From Anaerolineae bacterium (GTDB lineage Bacteria > Chloroflexota > Anaerolineae > B4-G1 > SLSP01), in contig JAFGSL010000220.1 in assembly GCA_016934645.1 (NCBI GenBank), positions 1-17,708 of the forward strand: a stretch of 17,708 bases of DNA, read 5' to 3'. Position numbers and translations under genes: made by a program. The notes beneath the pieces were generated by a model, which had not been told where the DNA came from, did not search any database, and saw only the letters and a list, made by a program, of their open reading frames with translations. Shown here piece after piece: positions 6,569-13,989 of the stretch (its first letter is position 1; each line of letters starts with the position of its first letter).

Positions 6569-6583
6569 CTGGTATTATACCAG
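6569..6583. promoter_or_regulatory. Palindrome overlapping the -10 box of the methyltransferase gene
   Basis: CTGGTAT-T-ATACCAG is a perfect 7+1+7 palindrome whose centre is the TATAAT hexamer (6579-6574, minus strand). A second TATAAT lies at 6589-6584. No convincing -35 is seen. A dyad at this place is typical of a repressor operator, but no regulator gene is adjacent. Confidence 0.4.
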
Positions 6584-6669
6584 ATTATAACTGACATGAG
6601 CGTTGATTCTTATGAAAAATCCCCACCTTCCCCCTGGATAGTGAGTATGTATGATGGACAGAAGCGACG

Positions 6670-7056
6670 TCAGTAGGTTTCCGCGTTAGCAAACATAAAA
6701 GCAAACCATAGGCAGGACCCTATAACTGCTAGAATTCCGGCTATAATAACGACGATGCCCGCGCCGATGCCAAGCCACGACCAGAGTTGGGTGCGCTCCT
6801 TGTTGACGGCTTCACGTGCTGAGACAATCCCCACGAGGCCGAGGAGCAAAGGAATGAACGGCAGGCAGTAGTATCCCATATTGCACGTCAGGCAAGAAAA
6901 GAGGACGAGCACACCGCTGCCGAGTGCACCCAAGGCAGCCAGGTCGTAGGTGTTGCCCATAAAGGTGACCGTGCGTCCTCCCGGAAGGTCCGTTTCCGGA
7001 TTGAAATCCTCGCCATGCTCCTCACGCATCTGTTCGACAAAAGCATTCTGGGTCAT
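6670..7056 (-). CDS. Small membrane protein, DUF4190-like, function unknown
   Basis: A 128-aa protein with a polar N-terminus (1-35) and three predicted membrane segments at about 39-57, 62-80 and 92-121. The first pair is joined by a Cys-rich turn, CLTCNMGYYC (55-64). A short charged stretch, REAVNKERTQ, separates helices 2 and 3. The repeated Gly/Leu/Ile-rich helices with an AREA-like loop recall DUF4190-type proteins, but this is a weak likeness and no activity can be inferred. AAGGAGG lies 6 nt before the ATG, the strongest Shine-Dalgarno in the window. It is separated from the upstream DUF2344 gene by a large inverted repeat and may have its own transcript. Confidence 0.75.
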   Translation of the reverse strand: MTQNAFVEQMREEHGEDFNPETDLPGGRTVTFMGNTYDLAALGALGSGVLVLFSCLTCNMGYYCLPFIPLLLGLVGIVSAREAVNKERTQLWSWLGIGAGIVVIIAGILAVIGSCLWFAFMFANAETY

Positions 7057-7090
7057 ATAGGCCTCCTTTCCCTAAAAAAGCAGTATTTAG

Positions 7091-7153
7091 ACCTATCCGA
7101 AAACTGCGCCTGCAAGCGTTTCCGGTGCGCCAACGGTGAATTTTCGGATAGGT
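7091..7153. repeat. 63-bp element with 13-bp perfect terminal inverted repeats
   Basis: ACCTATCCGAAAA (7091-7103) and its exact complement (7141-7153) enclose a 37-nt GC-rich loop. It begins 2 nt after the DUF2344 stop codon. In the leftward direction the stem is followed after about 10 nt by TTTTTT (7079-7074), so it may end the dnaG operon. The long loop is unusual for a terminator; a small MITE-like or dispersed repeat is an alternative. Confidence 0.55.
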
Positions 7154-7155
7154 TC

Positions 7156-7851
7156 TTACCCCAAAATCAGACGCGTGCGCGTGCAGCGCCGCGGAGTGTC
7201 AGCCAGGTAGAACGCTTTCAGCACCTCGTCTGGGCGACCGGTTGCGCCAGGACGGGCGTACAGGCGCATCCACAAGCCGGTCCATGGGGCCGGCGCGTCT
7301 TCGAGGCGCAACGCTTCGACCAGTGGGCGCAGATCGTAGGTCTTGCCGCGGTACTTGCGCCCACGCTTTGGCAATGAAAGCGACGTGCTCTCCAGAAAGC
7401 CCGTGACGGCAGATTCTACCACCTCTTGCGGCGCATCGCGCAGCCACACGCGATATTCGGCGGCGATAAGCTGTTCCGAGAGCGCGGCGTCGTCCTCGGG
7501 CACGACATGCACGTCAACGACGGATAAGTCAGATGGGACCGTATCTGTCAAGGCTGCCAACATCGTTTCTGGATTCACCGGTGTTTCTAGCCACACATCC
7601 ATAAGATCCGCTTCACTACCGCAACCCACGGGCAAAGGTGCGGCAAAATGTAGCCTGGGGCGTGGATTGTACCCCTGACTATACTTGAGCGGCATTCTGG
7701 CGCGACGCAGACTGCGTTCCCAGATTTTGCCCAGCTCCAAAACGGAGACATAGGCCAATGTTCGCCGTGTAGCAAATGTGATACGATACCGCAGGGATTG
7801 GGGATTGGTAATCCGTGATGTGTGATTCGTAATTCGTAATTCGCAATCCAT
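7156..7851 (-). CDS. DUF2344 radical-SAM-linked protein (TIGR03936-like)
   Basis: 231 aa. The conserved part starts at about residue 21 with RYRITFATRRTLAYVSVLE, followed by WERSLRRARMPLKYSQGYNP and PRLHFAAPLPVGCGSEADLMD, which are typical of the DUF2344/TIGR03936 proteins encoded next to, or fused to, TIGR03960-type radical SAM enzymes. Its biochemical role is not known. The first 19 codons are read from heptad repeats and give the low-complexity peptide MDCELRITNHTSRITNPQS. The start ATG at 7851 is nonetheless plausible, as AAGGAG stands 8 nt before it, also inside the repeat. Without the extension, a rare CTG at 7794 would be the start matching family length. It begins 5 nt after the radical SAM stop codon and is surely cotranslated in the same operon. 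Confidence 0.88.
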   Translation of the reverse strand: MDCELRITNHTSRITNPQSLRYRITFATRRTLAYVSVLELGKIWERSLRRARMPLKYSQGYNPRPRLHFAAPLPVGCGSEADLMDVWLETPVNPETMLAALTDTVPSDLSVVDVHVVPEDDAALSEQLIAAEYRVWLRDAPQEVVESAVTGFLESTSLSLPKRGRKYRGKTYDLRPLVEALRLEDAPAPWTGLWMRLYARPGATGRPDEVLKAFYLADTPRRCTRTRLILG

Positions 7852-7884
7852 ACTCTCTACTCCTTACTCCCTACTCCCTGCCCC
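7794..7884. repeat. In-register heptanucleotide array of 13 units spanning a gene junction
   Basis: Thirteen consecutive 7-mers run without a slip, in blocks: GGGATTG twice, GTAATCC/GTGATTC types, GTAATTC twice, then CTACTCC/TTACTCC types and CTGCCCC. The array covers the last codons and stop of the radical SAM gene, and the Shine-Dalgarno, ATG and first codons of the DUF2344 gene. The block structure suggests successive expansions of different unit types. Confidence 0.8.
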
Positions 7885-9773
7885 GGACATTCCCACTCTT
7901 CAGTCCACATGCCGGGGTAGTTGACGAGGATGCCGCAGGCGTGACAATCTCCGCGGCAGTCGGAAAGCAGTTCGCCGGCCTGGCTGCGGCGATAGTCGCG
8001 CAAGAGGAAGCGCTTTTCGACGCCGCTGTGAAGGTGATCCCAGGGAAGCGGTTCGTCCTCGGCGCGGGGTCGATAAAGCTCTTCATCCACGTCGATGCCG
8101 GTTTCCTCGAAAGCATGTTCCCAGGCTTCCATGCTGCGCCATTCGTCCCAGGCGTCGAAGCAGGCGCCGTTGCGCCACGCGGCTTCGACGACGACGTTCA
8201 GTCGCCGGTCGCCGCGCGCCAGCAGCGCTTCAAGGCGTGTGCCGTCGTACGCGTTCCAGGAGAGGCGCAGCCCACGCCCACGCAGACGCTCACGCAGGAG
8301 CGCTTGCCGCCGTTCGACTGTGGCGCGGTCGGCCAGTGGCGCCCACTGAAACGGCGTGTGCGGTTTGGGGACAAAGGTACTCACACTGACGTGAACCTCC
8401 GTCTTTCGCCCGCCGATGTCCAGTCCCAGGCGCCGGACCCGGTGCGCCAGATCGATAATGGCTTCAATATCGTCATCGGTTTCGCCCGGCAGCCCAAGCA
8501 TGAAGTAAAGCTTGAGGGTGCGCCAGCCACGTGTGAAGACTTCCTCCGCCACAGCGAGCAGGTCTTCGGTGGCGATATCCTTGTTGATGCGGCGGCGCAT
8601 CGCATCGCTGCCAGCCTCCGGCGCAAAAGTGAAGCCGGAGCGCCGGCCTTTCGAGAGCATATCGGCCAGGTCCACGGAGAACGATTCGATACGCAGACTC
8701 GGCAGCGAGACGGAGAGGTGATGATCCTTGAATCGCTCCATTATCGCTTCCAGCAGCGGCTTGATCTCCGAATGGTCGGCGGAAGAGAGCGAGAGCAAGG
8801 CGACCTCTTCATAGCCGGTGGCGTCCAGGATAGTGGCGATGGTATCGACAATCTCGGTGGCGGGGCGTTCGCGCACAGGTCGCGTGATTGATCCGGCCTG
8901 GCAGAAGCGACAGCCACGCGTGCATCCTCGCTGGATTTCGACCACAGCGCGGTTGTGCGTCACCTCCACGTTGGGGACGAGTTGACGGATGGGAGTGGGG
9001 GGCAGCGTAGGTAACAGGCGCTTGAGGATGTGGGCAGGCGCGGCAGCGTCAGTGGGGACCACGGCACCGGATTCCCCGGTGGACTGGTAGAAGCACGGGA
9101 TGTATAGCCCTGGCACATCAAGCAGCGCATATAATTGTGCTTCACGGGGGAGGCGGCGATGCAGTCGCCACGTCTGCACCAGATCGAGGAGCACCTCTTC
9201 CGCTTCACCGATGACGAGTACGTCGAAGAAATCGGTGACCGGTTCAGGGTTGAATGTCCCGTGTCCGCCGCCGACGATAAGTGGGTGCGTCGCGTCACGG
9301 TCGGCGGCACGCAGGGGGATGCCGGAGAGATCAAGCAGTTCTAGGACGTTGGTGTAGAGTTGTTCGTAAGCGGCGCTGATTGCCAGGATGTCGAAGGCTG
9401 CGACCGGGCGGTAGCTTTCCAGCGCATAGAGCGGCATTCCCACGCCCCGCATCTGCGCGATCATATCCGGCGCGGGCAAATAGGTGCGCTCGGCCAGGAT
9501 ATCGGGCTGTGCATTGAGCAGGTCGTAGAAAATGGCGAGGGCGAAATTGGACATCCCCAGGTCGTAGATGTCGGGGAAAGCCAAGCATACGTGGATGTCG
9601 GCGGTTTCCCAGGGTTTATGGATTGCATTGAACTCGCCGCCGACGTAGCGTCCCGGCTTTTGCACACGATGTAGCAGCGCTTCGATGGTTTCCCAGGGAA
9701 TGGCGTGAGAACTTGCGGTGCGCAGATTCACGGGCTGTGTGGTTGTCACCGCATTTTTAGCCGCTGGCGACAT
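7857..9773 (-). CDS. B12-binding-type radical SAM protein, TIGR03960-like
   Basis: A 638-aa radical SAM protein. The N-terminal part (about 55-200) is a degenerate cobalamin-binding-like domain with AFPDIYDLGMSN (65-76), GGGHGTFNPEPVTDFFD (168-184) and the VIGEAEE turn. The [4Fe-4S] motif is CTRGCRFC, Cys284, Cys288 and Cys291. Later come FTFAPEAGSD and LYFMLGLPGETDDD, typical of the radical SAM barrel. The C-terminus has another cluster-like motif, DCRGDCHAC (Cys606, Cys610, Cys613). The reaction is unknown. The reading frame is open up to 10076, but the first 101 codons overlap yjbQ and look like frame shadow, so ATG 9773 is chosen; it overlaps the yjbQ stop by 17 nt and has no clear Shine-Dalgarno, suggesting coupled translation. 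The last six or so residues come from heptad repeats. Confidence 0.93.
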   Translation of the reverse strand: MSPAAKNAVTTTQPVNLRTASSHAIPWETIEALLHRVQKPGRYVGGEFNAIHKPWETADIHVCLAFPDIYDLGMSNFALAIFYDLLNAQPDILAERTYLPAPDMIAQMRGVGMPLYALESYRPVAAFDILAISAAYEQLYTNVLELLDLSGIPLRAADRDATHPLIVGGGHGTFNPEPVTDFFDVLVIGEAEEVLLDLVQTWRLHRRLPREAQLYALLDVPGLYIPCFYQSTGESGAVVPTDAAAPAHILKRLLPTLPPTPIRQLVPNVEVTHNRAVVEIQRGCTRGCRFCQAGSITRPVRERPATEIVDTIATILDATGYEEVALLSLSSADHSEIKPLLEAIMERFKDHHLSVSLPSLRIESFSVDLADMLSKGRRSGFTFAPEAGSDAMRRRINKDIATEDLLAVAEEVFTRGWRTLKLYFMLGLPGETDDDIEAIIDLAHRVRRLGLDIGGRKTEVHVSVSTFVPKPHTPFQWAPLADRATVERRQALLRERLRGRGLRLSWNAYDGTRLEALLARGDRRLNVVVEAAWRNGACFDAWDEWRSMEAWEHAFEETGIDVDEELYRPRAEDEPLPWDHLHSGVEKRFLLRDYRRSQAGELLSDCRGDCHACGILVNYPGMWTEEWECPGQGVGSKE

Positions 9774-10167
9774 CGGCCACAACTCTGATCCACACCGCAC
9801 GCCGTCGCGGGCCGTCGAATTCGGCGAGGAAGACGCCCTGCCATTGGCCCATCCGTAACTGCTGCTCTTGTACGAAGATAAAGTGGTCGCTGCCGAGTAG
9901 CACCGATTTGATGTGCGCGGTAGAATTGCCCTCGCTATGGCGGTAGGGCAGGCCTTCCGGCACAATGCGGTCCAGGAGCATGGCGATGTCGCTTTCAACG
10001 CTCGGGTCCCAGTTCTCGTTGAGCACGATGCCTGCTGTGGTGTGAGGACAGTAGAGGAAGCACATTCCCTCATCAATTGCTGCTTCTTGGACTACATTCT
10101 GTATTTCGGTAGTGATGTCGATGAAGTCGATCTTAGCACGCGTCGAAATTTCTATCTTTCTAAACAT
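9757..10167 (-). CDS. yjbQ: YjbQ family protein (UPF0047)
   Basis: A complete 136-aa YjbQ-type protein. Family landmarks are CPHTTAGIVLNEN (40-52), the SEGNSTAHIKS stretch near 78-88 and GQWQGVFLAEFDGPRRR near 107-123. YjbQ proteins form small trimers and weak thiamine-phosphate synthase activity has been reported for some, but the physiological role is unsettled. The conserved His and Glu residues are all present. GAGG lies about 5 nt before the ATG. It starts 10 nt after the rpoD stop and overlaps the radical SAM gene, so it is an internal member of the dnaG operon. Confidence 0.93.
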   Translation of the reverse strand: MFRKIEISTRAKIDFIDITTEIQNVVQEAAIDEGMCFLYCPHTTAGIVLNENWDPSVESDIAMLLDRIVPEGLPYRHSEGNSTAHIKSVLLGSDHFIFVQEQQLRMGQWQGVFLAEFDGPRRRAVWIRVVADVASG

Positions 10168-10177
10168 AACACCTCTG

Positions 10178-11827
10178 TTAGGTCAAGAAGTCACGCAGTT
10201 TGCGGCTGCGGCCCGGATGGCGGAGTTTGCGCAGAGCCTTGGATTCAATCTGCCGGATGCGCTCACGGGTAACGTTGAATGCCTGCCCAACCTCTTCGAG
10301 TGTGTGCGGGCGTCCATCCTTGAGACCAAAGCGCATTTCAAGTACTTCACGCTCGCGGTGACCCAGCTCGCCCAGGATGTGTTGGAGTTGTTCGCGAAGC
10401 ATCTGCATTGATGTGGCGTCCATAGGGCCGGGAAGGTTGTCATCCTCGATGAAGTCGGAAAGTTCGCTGTTGTCCTCCGTGCCTACTGGACTTTCCAGCG
10501 ACATCGGCTCCTGGGAGATGCTGATGATGCGGCGAACTTTGGACATCGCCCGGCGCAGTTTCCGGTCCAGGTGTGGCGGCAGAGGGAGGTTTTCGGCACG
10601 GGCCTCGTTGATGGCGGCGACGTCTTCCGGTTCCAGGACGTCCATTTCCAGCGCCAACTCGTCGAGATTGGGGTCGCGCCCGAGTTCCTGCATCATACGC
10701 CGTTGGATGCGCATCAGGCGGTTGATGGTCTCGACCATATGGACGGGGATGCGGATGGTGCGCGCCTGGTCAGCGATGGCGCGGCTGATGGCTTGCCGGA
10801 TCCACCATGTCGCATACGTGGAGAACTTGTAGCCGCGCATGTAATCGAATTTCTCGACGGCGCGCAATAGGCCGATGTTGCCTTCCTGGATCAGATCGAG
10901 GAAAGAGACCCCGCGCCCAACATAGCGTTTGGCGATGTTCACCACCAGCCGCAGGTTGGCGCGTACCAACATTTGTTGCGCTTCGGCAGCCAATACTTCG
11001 ACGCGCTCCCACCAGGCAAAGACTGAATCGGGATTGACATGTGCGCATATTTGAGTCGTTGTCGGCCAACGACGGGTGCTGCTAGCGGTGCTGCCGTTCA
11101 TCCTTTCGCGGACGTACTCGACCAATTCCGGCGGTAGCAGGTACAGGTACATCGCCACCCGGAGCAATTCCAGGATGACAGGCCGCCAATGCGGGTCATC
11201 GCCCCACTGGTTAGGCCCCATATAGGTATAAAGGTTCGAGGCTTTCTCAGCGATGAGCACTTGTTGCTGCCGCAAGATTTCTCCCAGGAAATCCACAATT
11301 TCTGGGGTGTCGAGTTCGTTCTTCTGAGCGGCGCGTTGGCTTTCGTTCCATGCGGTGCGGGCCTGTTTGTAGAGATCCAAAACGCTGGCTTCCATCGTCT
11401 CAGGATCATCCGCCGTAGCAACTGTCTGGCAAACGACGTTCAACTGCGCTACAGCCTCGCGGATGATGCAGAGCCAAACTTCTTGGTAGGGTTCGAGGAG
11501 ATCGACGCGCCCAATTTCGCGCAGATACATGCGCACCGGGTCATCCACCAGGTCTTCTACGATAATGGGCTTGGATAACTCTTCCTCGATCTCCTCAAGC
11601 TCATCCTCCGAGGGTTCGTCTTCCCAGGTTGGACTATCCTCGTCGACGGTACTGCTGCCGTCGAAGTCCTCGTTATCTCCGCTGACTTCCACTTCGATGT
11701 CCTCTTCTTCCCAGGCATCCTCTTGGAAGTGGTTTGCATCCTCCGACTCGTGTTCGTCCATATCGTCCGATTCTTGGTGGACGCGGCCTGTGGGACGGGC
11801 GTTGGCTCTTCGTTGCCTAGATGACAT
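10178..11827 (-). CDS. rpoD: RNA polymerase primary sigma factor (RpoD/SigA)
   Basis: A 549-aa housekeeping sigma-70 factor. A very acidic N-terminus (20-95) stands in place of region 1.1. Region 1.2 [18 protein letters not shown] is at 96-113; region 2 runs from about 287 to 365 with [37 protein letters not shown] and [15 protein letters not shown]; region 3 follows with [17 protein letters not shown]; region 4 (about 475-549) ends with the helix-turn-helix [20 protein letters not shown]. About 170 unconserved residues lie between regions 1.2 and 2, and an extra basic segment, [20 protein letters not shown], occurs between regions 3.0 and 3.2. The ATG at 11827 has AAGGAGG 4 nt upstream; a start 6 codons earlier lacks this spacing. 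It follows dnaG by 42 nt, the classical dnaG-rpoD order. Confidence 0.97.
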   Translation of the reverse strand: MSSRQRRANARPTGRVHQESDDMDEHESEDANHFQEDAWEEEDIEVEVSGDNEDFDGSSTVDEDSPTWEDEPSEDELEEIEEELSKPIIVEDLVDDPVRMYLREIGRVDLLEPYQEVWLCIIREAVAQLNVVCQTVATADDPETMEASVLDLYKQARTAWNESQRAAQKNELDTPEIVDFLGEILRQQQVLIAEKASNLYTYMGPNQWGDDPHWRPVILELLRVAMYLYLLPPELVEYVRERMNGSTASSTRRWPTTTQICAHVNPDSVFAWWERVEVLAAEAQQMLVRANLRLVVNIAKRYVGRGVSFLDLIQEGNIGLLRAVEKFDYMRGYKFSTYATWWIRQAISRAIADQARTIRIPVHMVETINRLMRIQRRMMQELGRDPNLDELALEMDVLEPEDVAAINEARAENLPLPPHLDRKLRRAMSKVRRIISISQEPMSLESPVGTEDNSELSDFIEDDNLPGPMDATSMQMLREQLQHILGELGHREREVLEMRFGLKDGRPHTLEEVGQAFNVTRERIRQIESKALRKLRHPGRSRKLRDFLT

Positions 11828-11869
11828 TCCTCCTCCTTGCCTCAAACAATATGCCGCTTTGTAGCATCA

Positions 11870-13744
11870 TCACCGACTCAACGCCTGTTGAACTCGACAA
11901 AGTGTCTCAGAGAGGCTTTGCAGTGCGGTTAAATACCGTTCGGCCTTTAGATCGCCTTCCCCCTGTGCTTCTGCGACCAGGCTTTGGGTATGCTTGGAAA
12001 TATCGCGCAGTTGCCTTTCACGCAGGCGTAGTACGGTGCGGACAGCGTCACGTGCCCACTGATCCAACGGCATATCGGGCAGTGGTGACGCGAGCCACAT
12101 TTGAACTTGTTCCAATAGGTCTGCAGGTAGCACATCGCTCAGTTCCAGTTCGGGATGTGCCCCCAATTCCAGCCAGGCCAGCCATATCAGCCGGCTCGTG
12201 CCGGAAAAATCGTCATCGTTGATCCTCTCGAGTTGCGCCGTGTCAAGTTGAGCATCGGCGAGGGTTAGGACTTCTGGATAGCGCATCAACAGTGTGAGCA
12301 AGTAAGCTTCCAGGTCGCCGACCGGGGTCGTTCGCCCTGACGCTGTTAGTCCGGGTGCCGCCAACCCTGGCGCTTTGACAGCGGATTGCCGCCGCACTGC
12401 CTGAGCGCGCTCGCGCACACGCAGACGGTCGAGCAACCCGCGTGCATCCAATCCAAGCCGCAACGCGATATCCTGGACGTAGGCTTCGCGTTCCACACTG
12501 TCGGCGATGTCGTTGAGCAGGGGCAGCATAGCGTCCACGATGCGCGCTTTGCCCTTCGGTTCTCGCGGGTTTTCTTGTTTCAGCAGTTGCTCGAAGAAAA
12601 AGCGCACGATGGGTTGCGAATCGGCGACGAGCTTTTCCCACTGGGTGGGATCTTCCAAAATCAACTCGTCGGGATCACGCCCTTCTGGTAGAGTCACAAC
12701 ACGAATATCTGCCTTGAGACGTCCTTCGACCCCCACTAATCCACGAGGATCGAAAATCGCTTCCCACTCGCGATCCAGCGTTTGCCGCGCGGTCTCCAGT
12801 CCCTGCAACGTGCCGTGGATACCCGCTGCGTCGGGGTCCAATGCCAGGAGAAAGCGTTTGGTAAGGCGCTGCAATTGTTGCAAATGACCCTCGGTGAGCG
12901 CGGTGCCCATTGGCGCGACGACATTCTTGTAGCCGGCCTGGTGTGGGATCATCACATCCATATAGCCTTCGACGATGATCGCCGCGTCGGCCTCGCGGAT
13001 GGCCTGGTTGGCGAGATGATAGCCGAACAGCACATTGCTCTTGTCGAAGAGTGTGGTTTGCGGCGAGTTCATATACTTGGGCTGGTCGTCAGGATTGAGC
13101 ACGCGCCCGCCAAACGCGATCACCCGCCCGCGCCGGTCACAGATCGGGATCATCAGCCGGTTGCGGAAGCGGTCGTAGGTCCCCCCGCCATCACGTTCCA
13201 CGAGCATGCCCGCCTTGATTTGCTCTTCGACACTGAAGCCCTTGCCGAAGAGATAGGTGCGCACGGCATCCCAATCGTTGAGGCTGTACCCAAGCTGGAA
13301 GGTCTCCAGAGTCTCGCGTGTGAAGCCACGCTTTTCGACGTACGCGCGGGTGTGAGCAGCCTGCGGCGCGGTGAGAAGCAGCGTGTGATAGTAGGCGGCA
13401 GCGGCTTCCAGAAGGAGTCGTAGGCGTTCGGATTCGCTCTCGGCCTCAACCTGTTCCGGCGTGCGCGGTTGCAGTTCCACCCCGGCCCGGCGCGCGAGTT
13501 CCTCCAGGGCTGTACGGAAGTCCAGCCCCTCGAAGTCCATCACGAAGGTAAAGAGGTCGCCCCCCTTGTTGCAACCGAAACAGTGCCATCCCTGGGTATC
13601 TGGGAAGACGAAGAATGAGGGGGTCTTTTCGGTATGAAAGGGACAGAGTCCTTTGAAGTAGCGTCCAGACTTCTGAAGGTGAACGTGCCGCCCGATGACC
13701 TCGACAATATCTAATCTATCCTTGACTTCATCCACAACACTCAT
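11870..13744 (-). CDS. dnaG: DNA primase
   Basis: A 624-aa bacterial primase that makes RNA primers at the replication fork. The zinc-finger domain has Cys34, His37, Cys55 and Cys58 (CPFH, CFGC). The primase core includes DRFRNRLMIPICDRRGRVIA (191-210) and FGGRVLNPDDQPKYMNSPQT (211-230). The Toprim motifs are IIVEGYMDV (Glu259) and ALDPDAAG (Asp303, Asp305). The C-terminal, helicase-interacting part (about 430-624) is weakly conserved, as usual. An extra stretch near 325-350 (EWEAIFDPRGLVGVEGRLK) interrupts the Toprim domain. No Shine-Dalgarno precedes ATG 13744, but TACAAT lies 8 nt upstream, so the mRNA may be leaderless. It is the first gene of the minus-strand operon with rpoD, yjbQ, the radical SAM gene and DUF2344. 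Confidence 0.97.
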   Translation of the reverse strand: MSVVDEVKDRLDIVEVIGRHVHLQKSGRYFKGLCPFHTEKTPSFFVFPDTQGWHCFGCNKGGDLFTFVMDFEGLDFRTALEELARRAGVELQPRTPEQVEAESESERLRLLLEAAAAYYHTLLLTAPQAAHTRAYVEKRGFTRETLETFQLGYSLNDWDAVRTYLFGKGFSVEEQIKAGMLVERDGGGTYDRFRNRLMIPICDRRGRVIAFGGRVLNPDDQPKYMNSPQTTLFDKSNVLFGYHLANQAIREADAAIIVEGYMDVMIPHQAGYKNVVAPMGTALTEGHLQQLQRLTKRFLLALDPDAAGIHGTLQGLETARQTLDREWEAIFDPRGLVGVEGRLKADIRVVTLPEGRDPDELILEDPTQWEKLVADSQPIVRFFFEQLLKQENPREPKGKARIVDAMLPLLNDIADSVEREAYVQDIALRLGLDARGLLDRLRVRERAQAVRRQSAVKAPGLAAPGLTASGRTTPVGDLEAYLLTLLMRYPEVLTLADAQLDTAQLERINDDDFSGTSRLIWLAWLELGAHPELELSDVLPADLLEQVQMWLASPLPDMPLDQWARDAVRTVLRLRERQLRDISKHTQSLVAEAQGEGDLKAERYLTALQSLSETLCRVQQALSR

Positions 13745-13752
13745 AGGCCAAT

Positions 13753-13780
13753 ATTGTACTCAGGTGGTGAGGAAAGGCAA
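13753..13780 (-). promoter_or_regulatory. Predicted promoter of the dnaG operon
   Basis: Reading leftwards, TTGCCT (13780-13775) and TACAAT (13758-13753) are 16 nt apart. The -10 box ends 8 nt before the dnaG ATG, so transcription should begin at or within a couple of nucleotides of the start codon. Confidence 0.45.
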
Positions 13781-13836
13781 GAGAAGGTCAAAACGAAAAA
13801 GTCTCAGCGCACACCTGCGTGCACGGGATGTTTCTT

Positions 13837-13894
13837 CACACAAAGCCACCAAGACACCAAGAAAAAATCTGTGTTAACCTTTGCGGCTTCGTGG
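13837..13894. repeat. Imperfect inverted repeat of CACCAAG-type dispersed sequence
   Basis: CACAAAGCCACCAAG followed by ACACCAAG (13837-13860) is partly complementary to TTTGCGGCTTCGTGG (13880-13894). The left arm has an 8-bp period. Similar CTTGGTGGC/CTTCGTGGT intergenic sequences recur in many environmental bacterial genomes (established in general; not checked here). It lies in the divergent gap between dnaG and the glycosyltransferase genes and holds no recognisable gene. Confidence 0.4.
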
Positions 13895-13935
13895 TAAATC
13901 TTGTCTCCATCATTGGTAAGTCCGAAGTTCGAGTT

Positions 13936-13963
13936 TTGACGTGATAGCGTTCCGCGTTATACT
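13936..13963 (+). promoter_or_regulatory. Predicted promoter of the GT-C gene pair
   Basis: TTGACG (13936-13941) and TATACT (13958-13963) with a 16-nt spacer precede the ATG at 13990 by 26 nt. GAAAGG sits 4 nt before that ATG as a Shine-Dalgarno. Confidence 0.55.
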
Positions 13964-13989
13964 GGCGCTGAGTTGAGGCGAAAGGCATT

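Noticed and set aside
7794..7884. Heptad array as a CRISPR
   Set aside because: Units are only 7 bp, contiguous, without spacers, and no cas gene is near.
7941..8891. 316-aa open frame on the plus strand opposite the radical SAM gene
   Set aside because: It lies antisense to strongly conserved radical SAM coding sequence, has no recognisable domain or Shine-Dalgarno, and long opposite-strand frames are common in GC-rich genes.
9774..10076. 101-codon N-terminal extension of the radical SAM protein
   Set aside because: It overlaps the well-conserved yjbQ in another frame, is rich in Ser/Arg/Thr like a frame shadow, and matches no part of the family.
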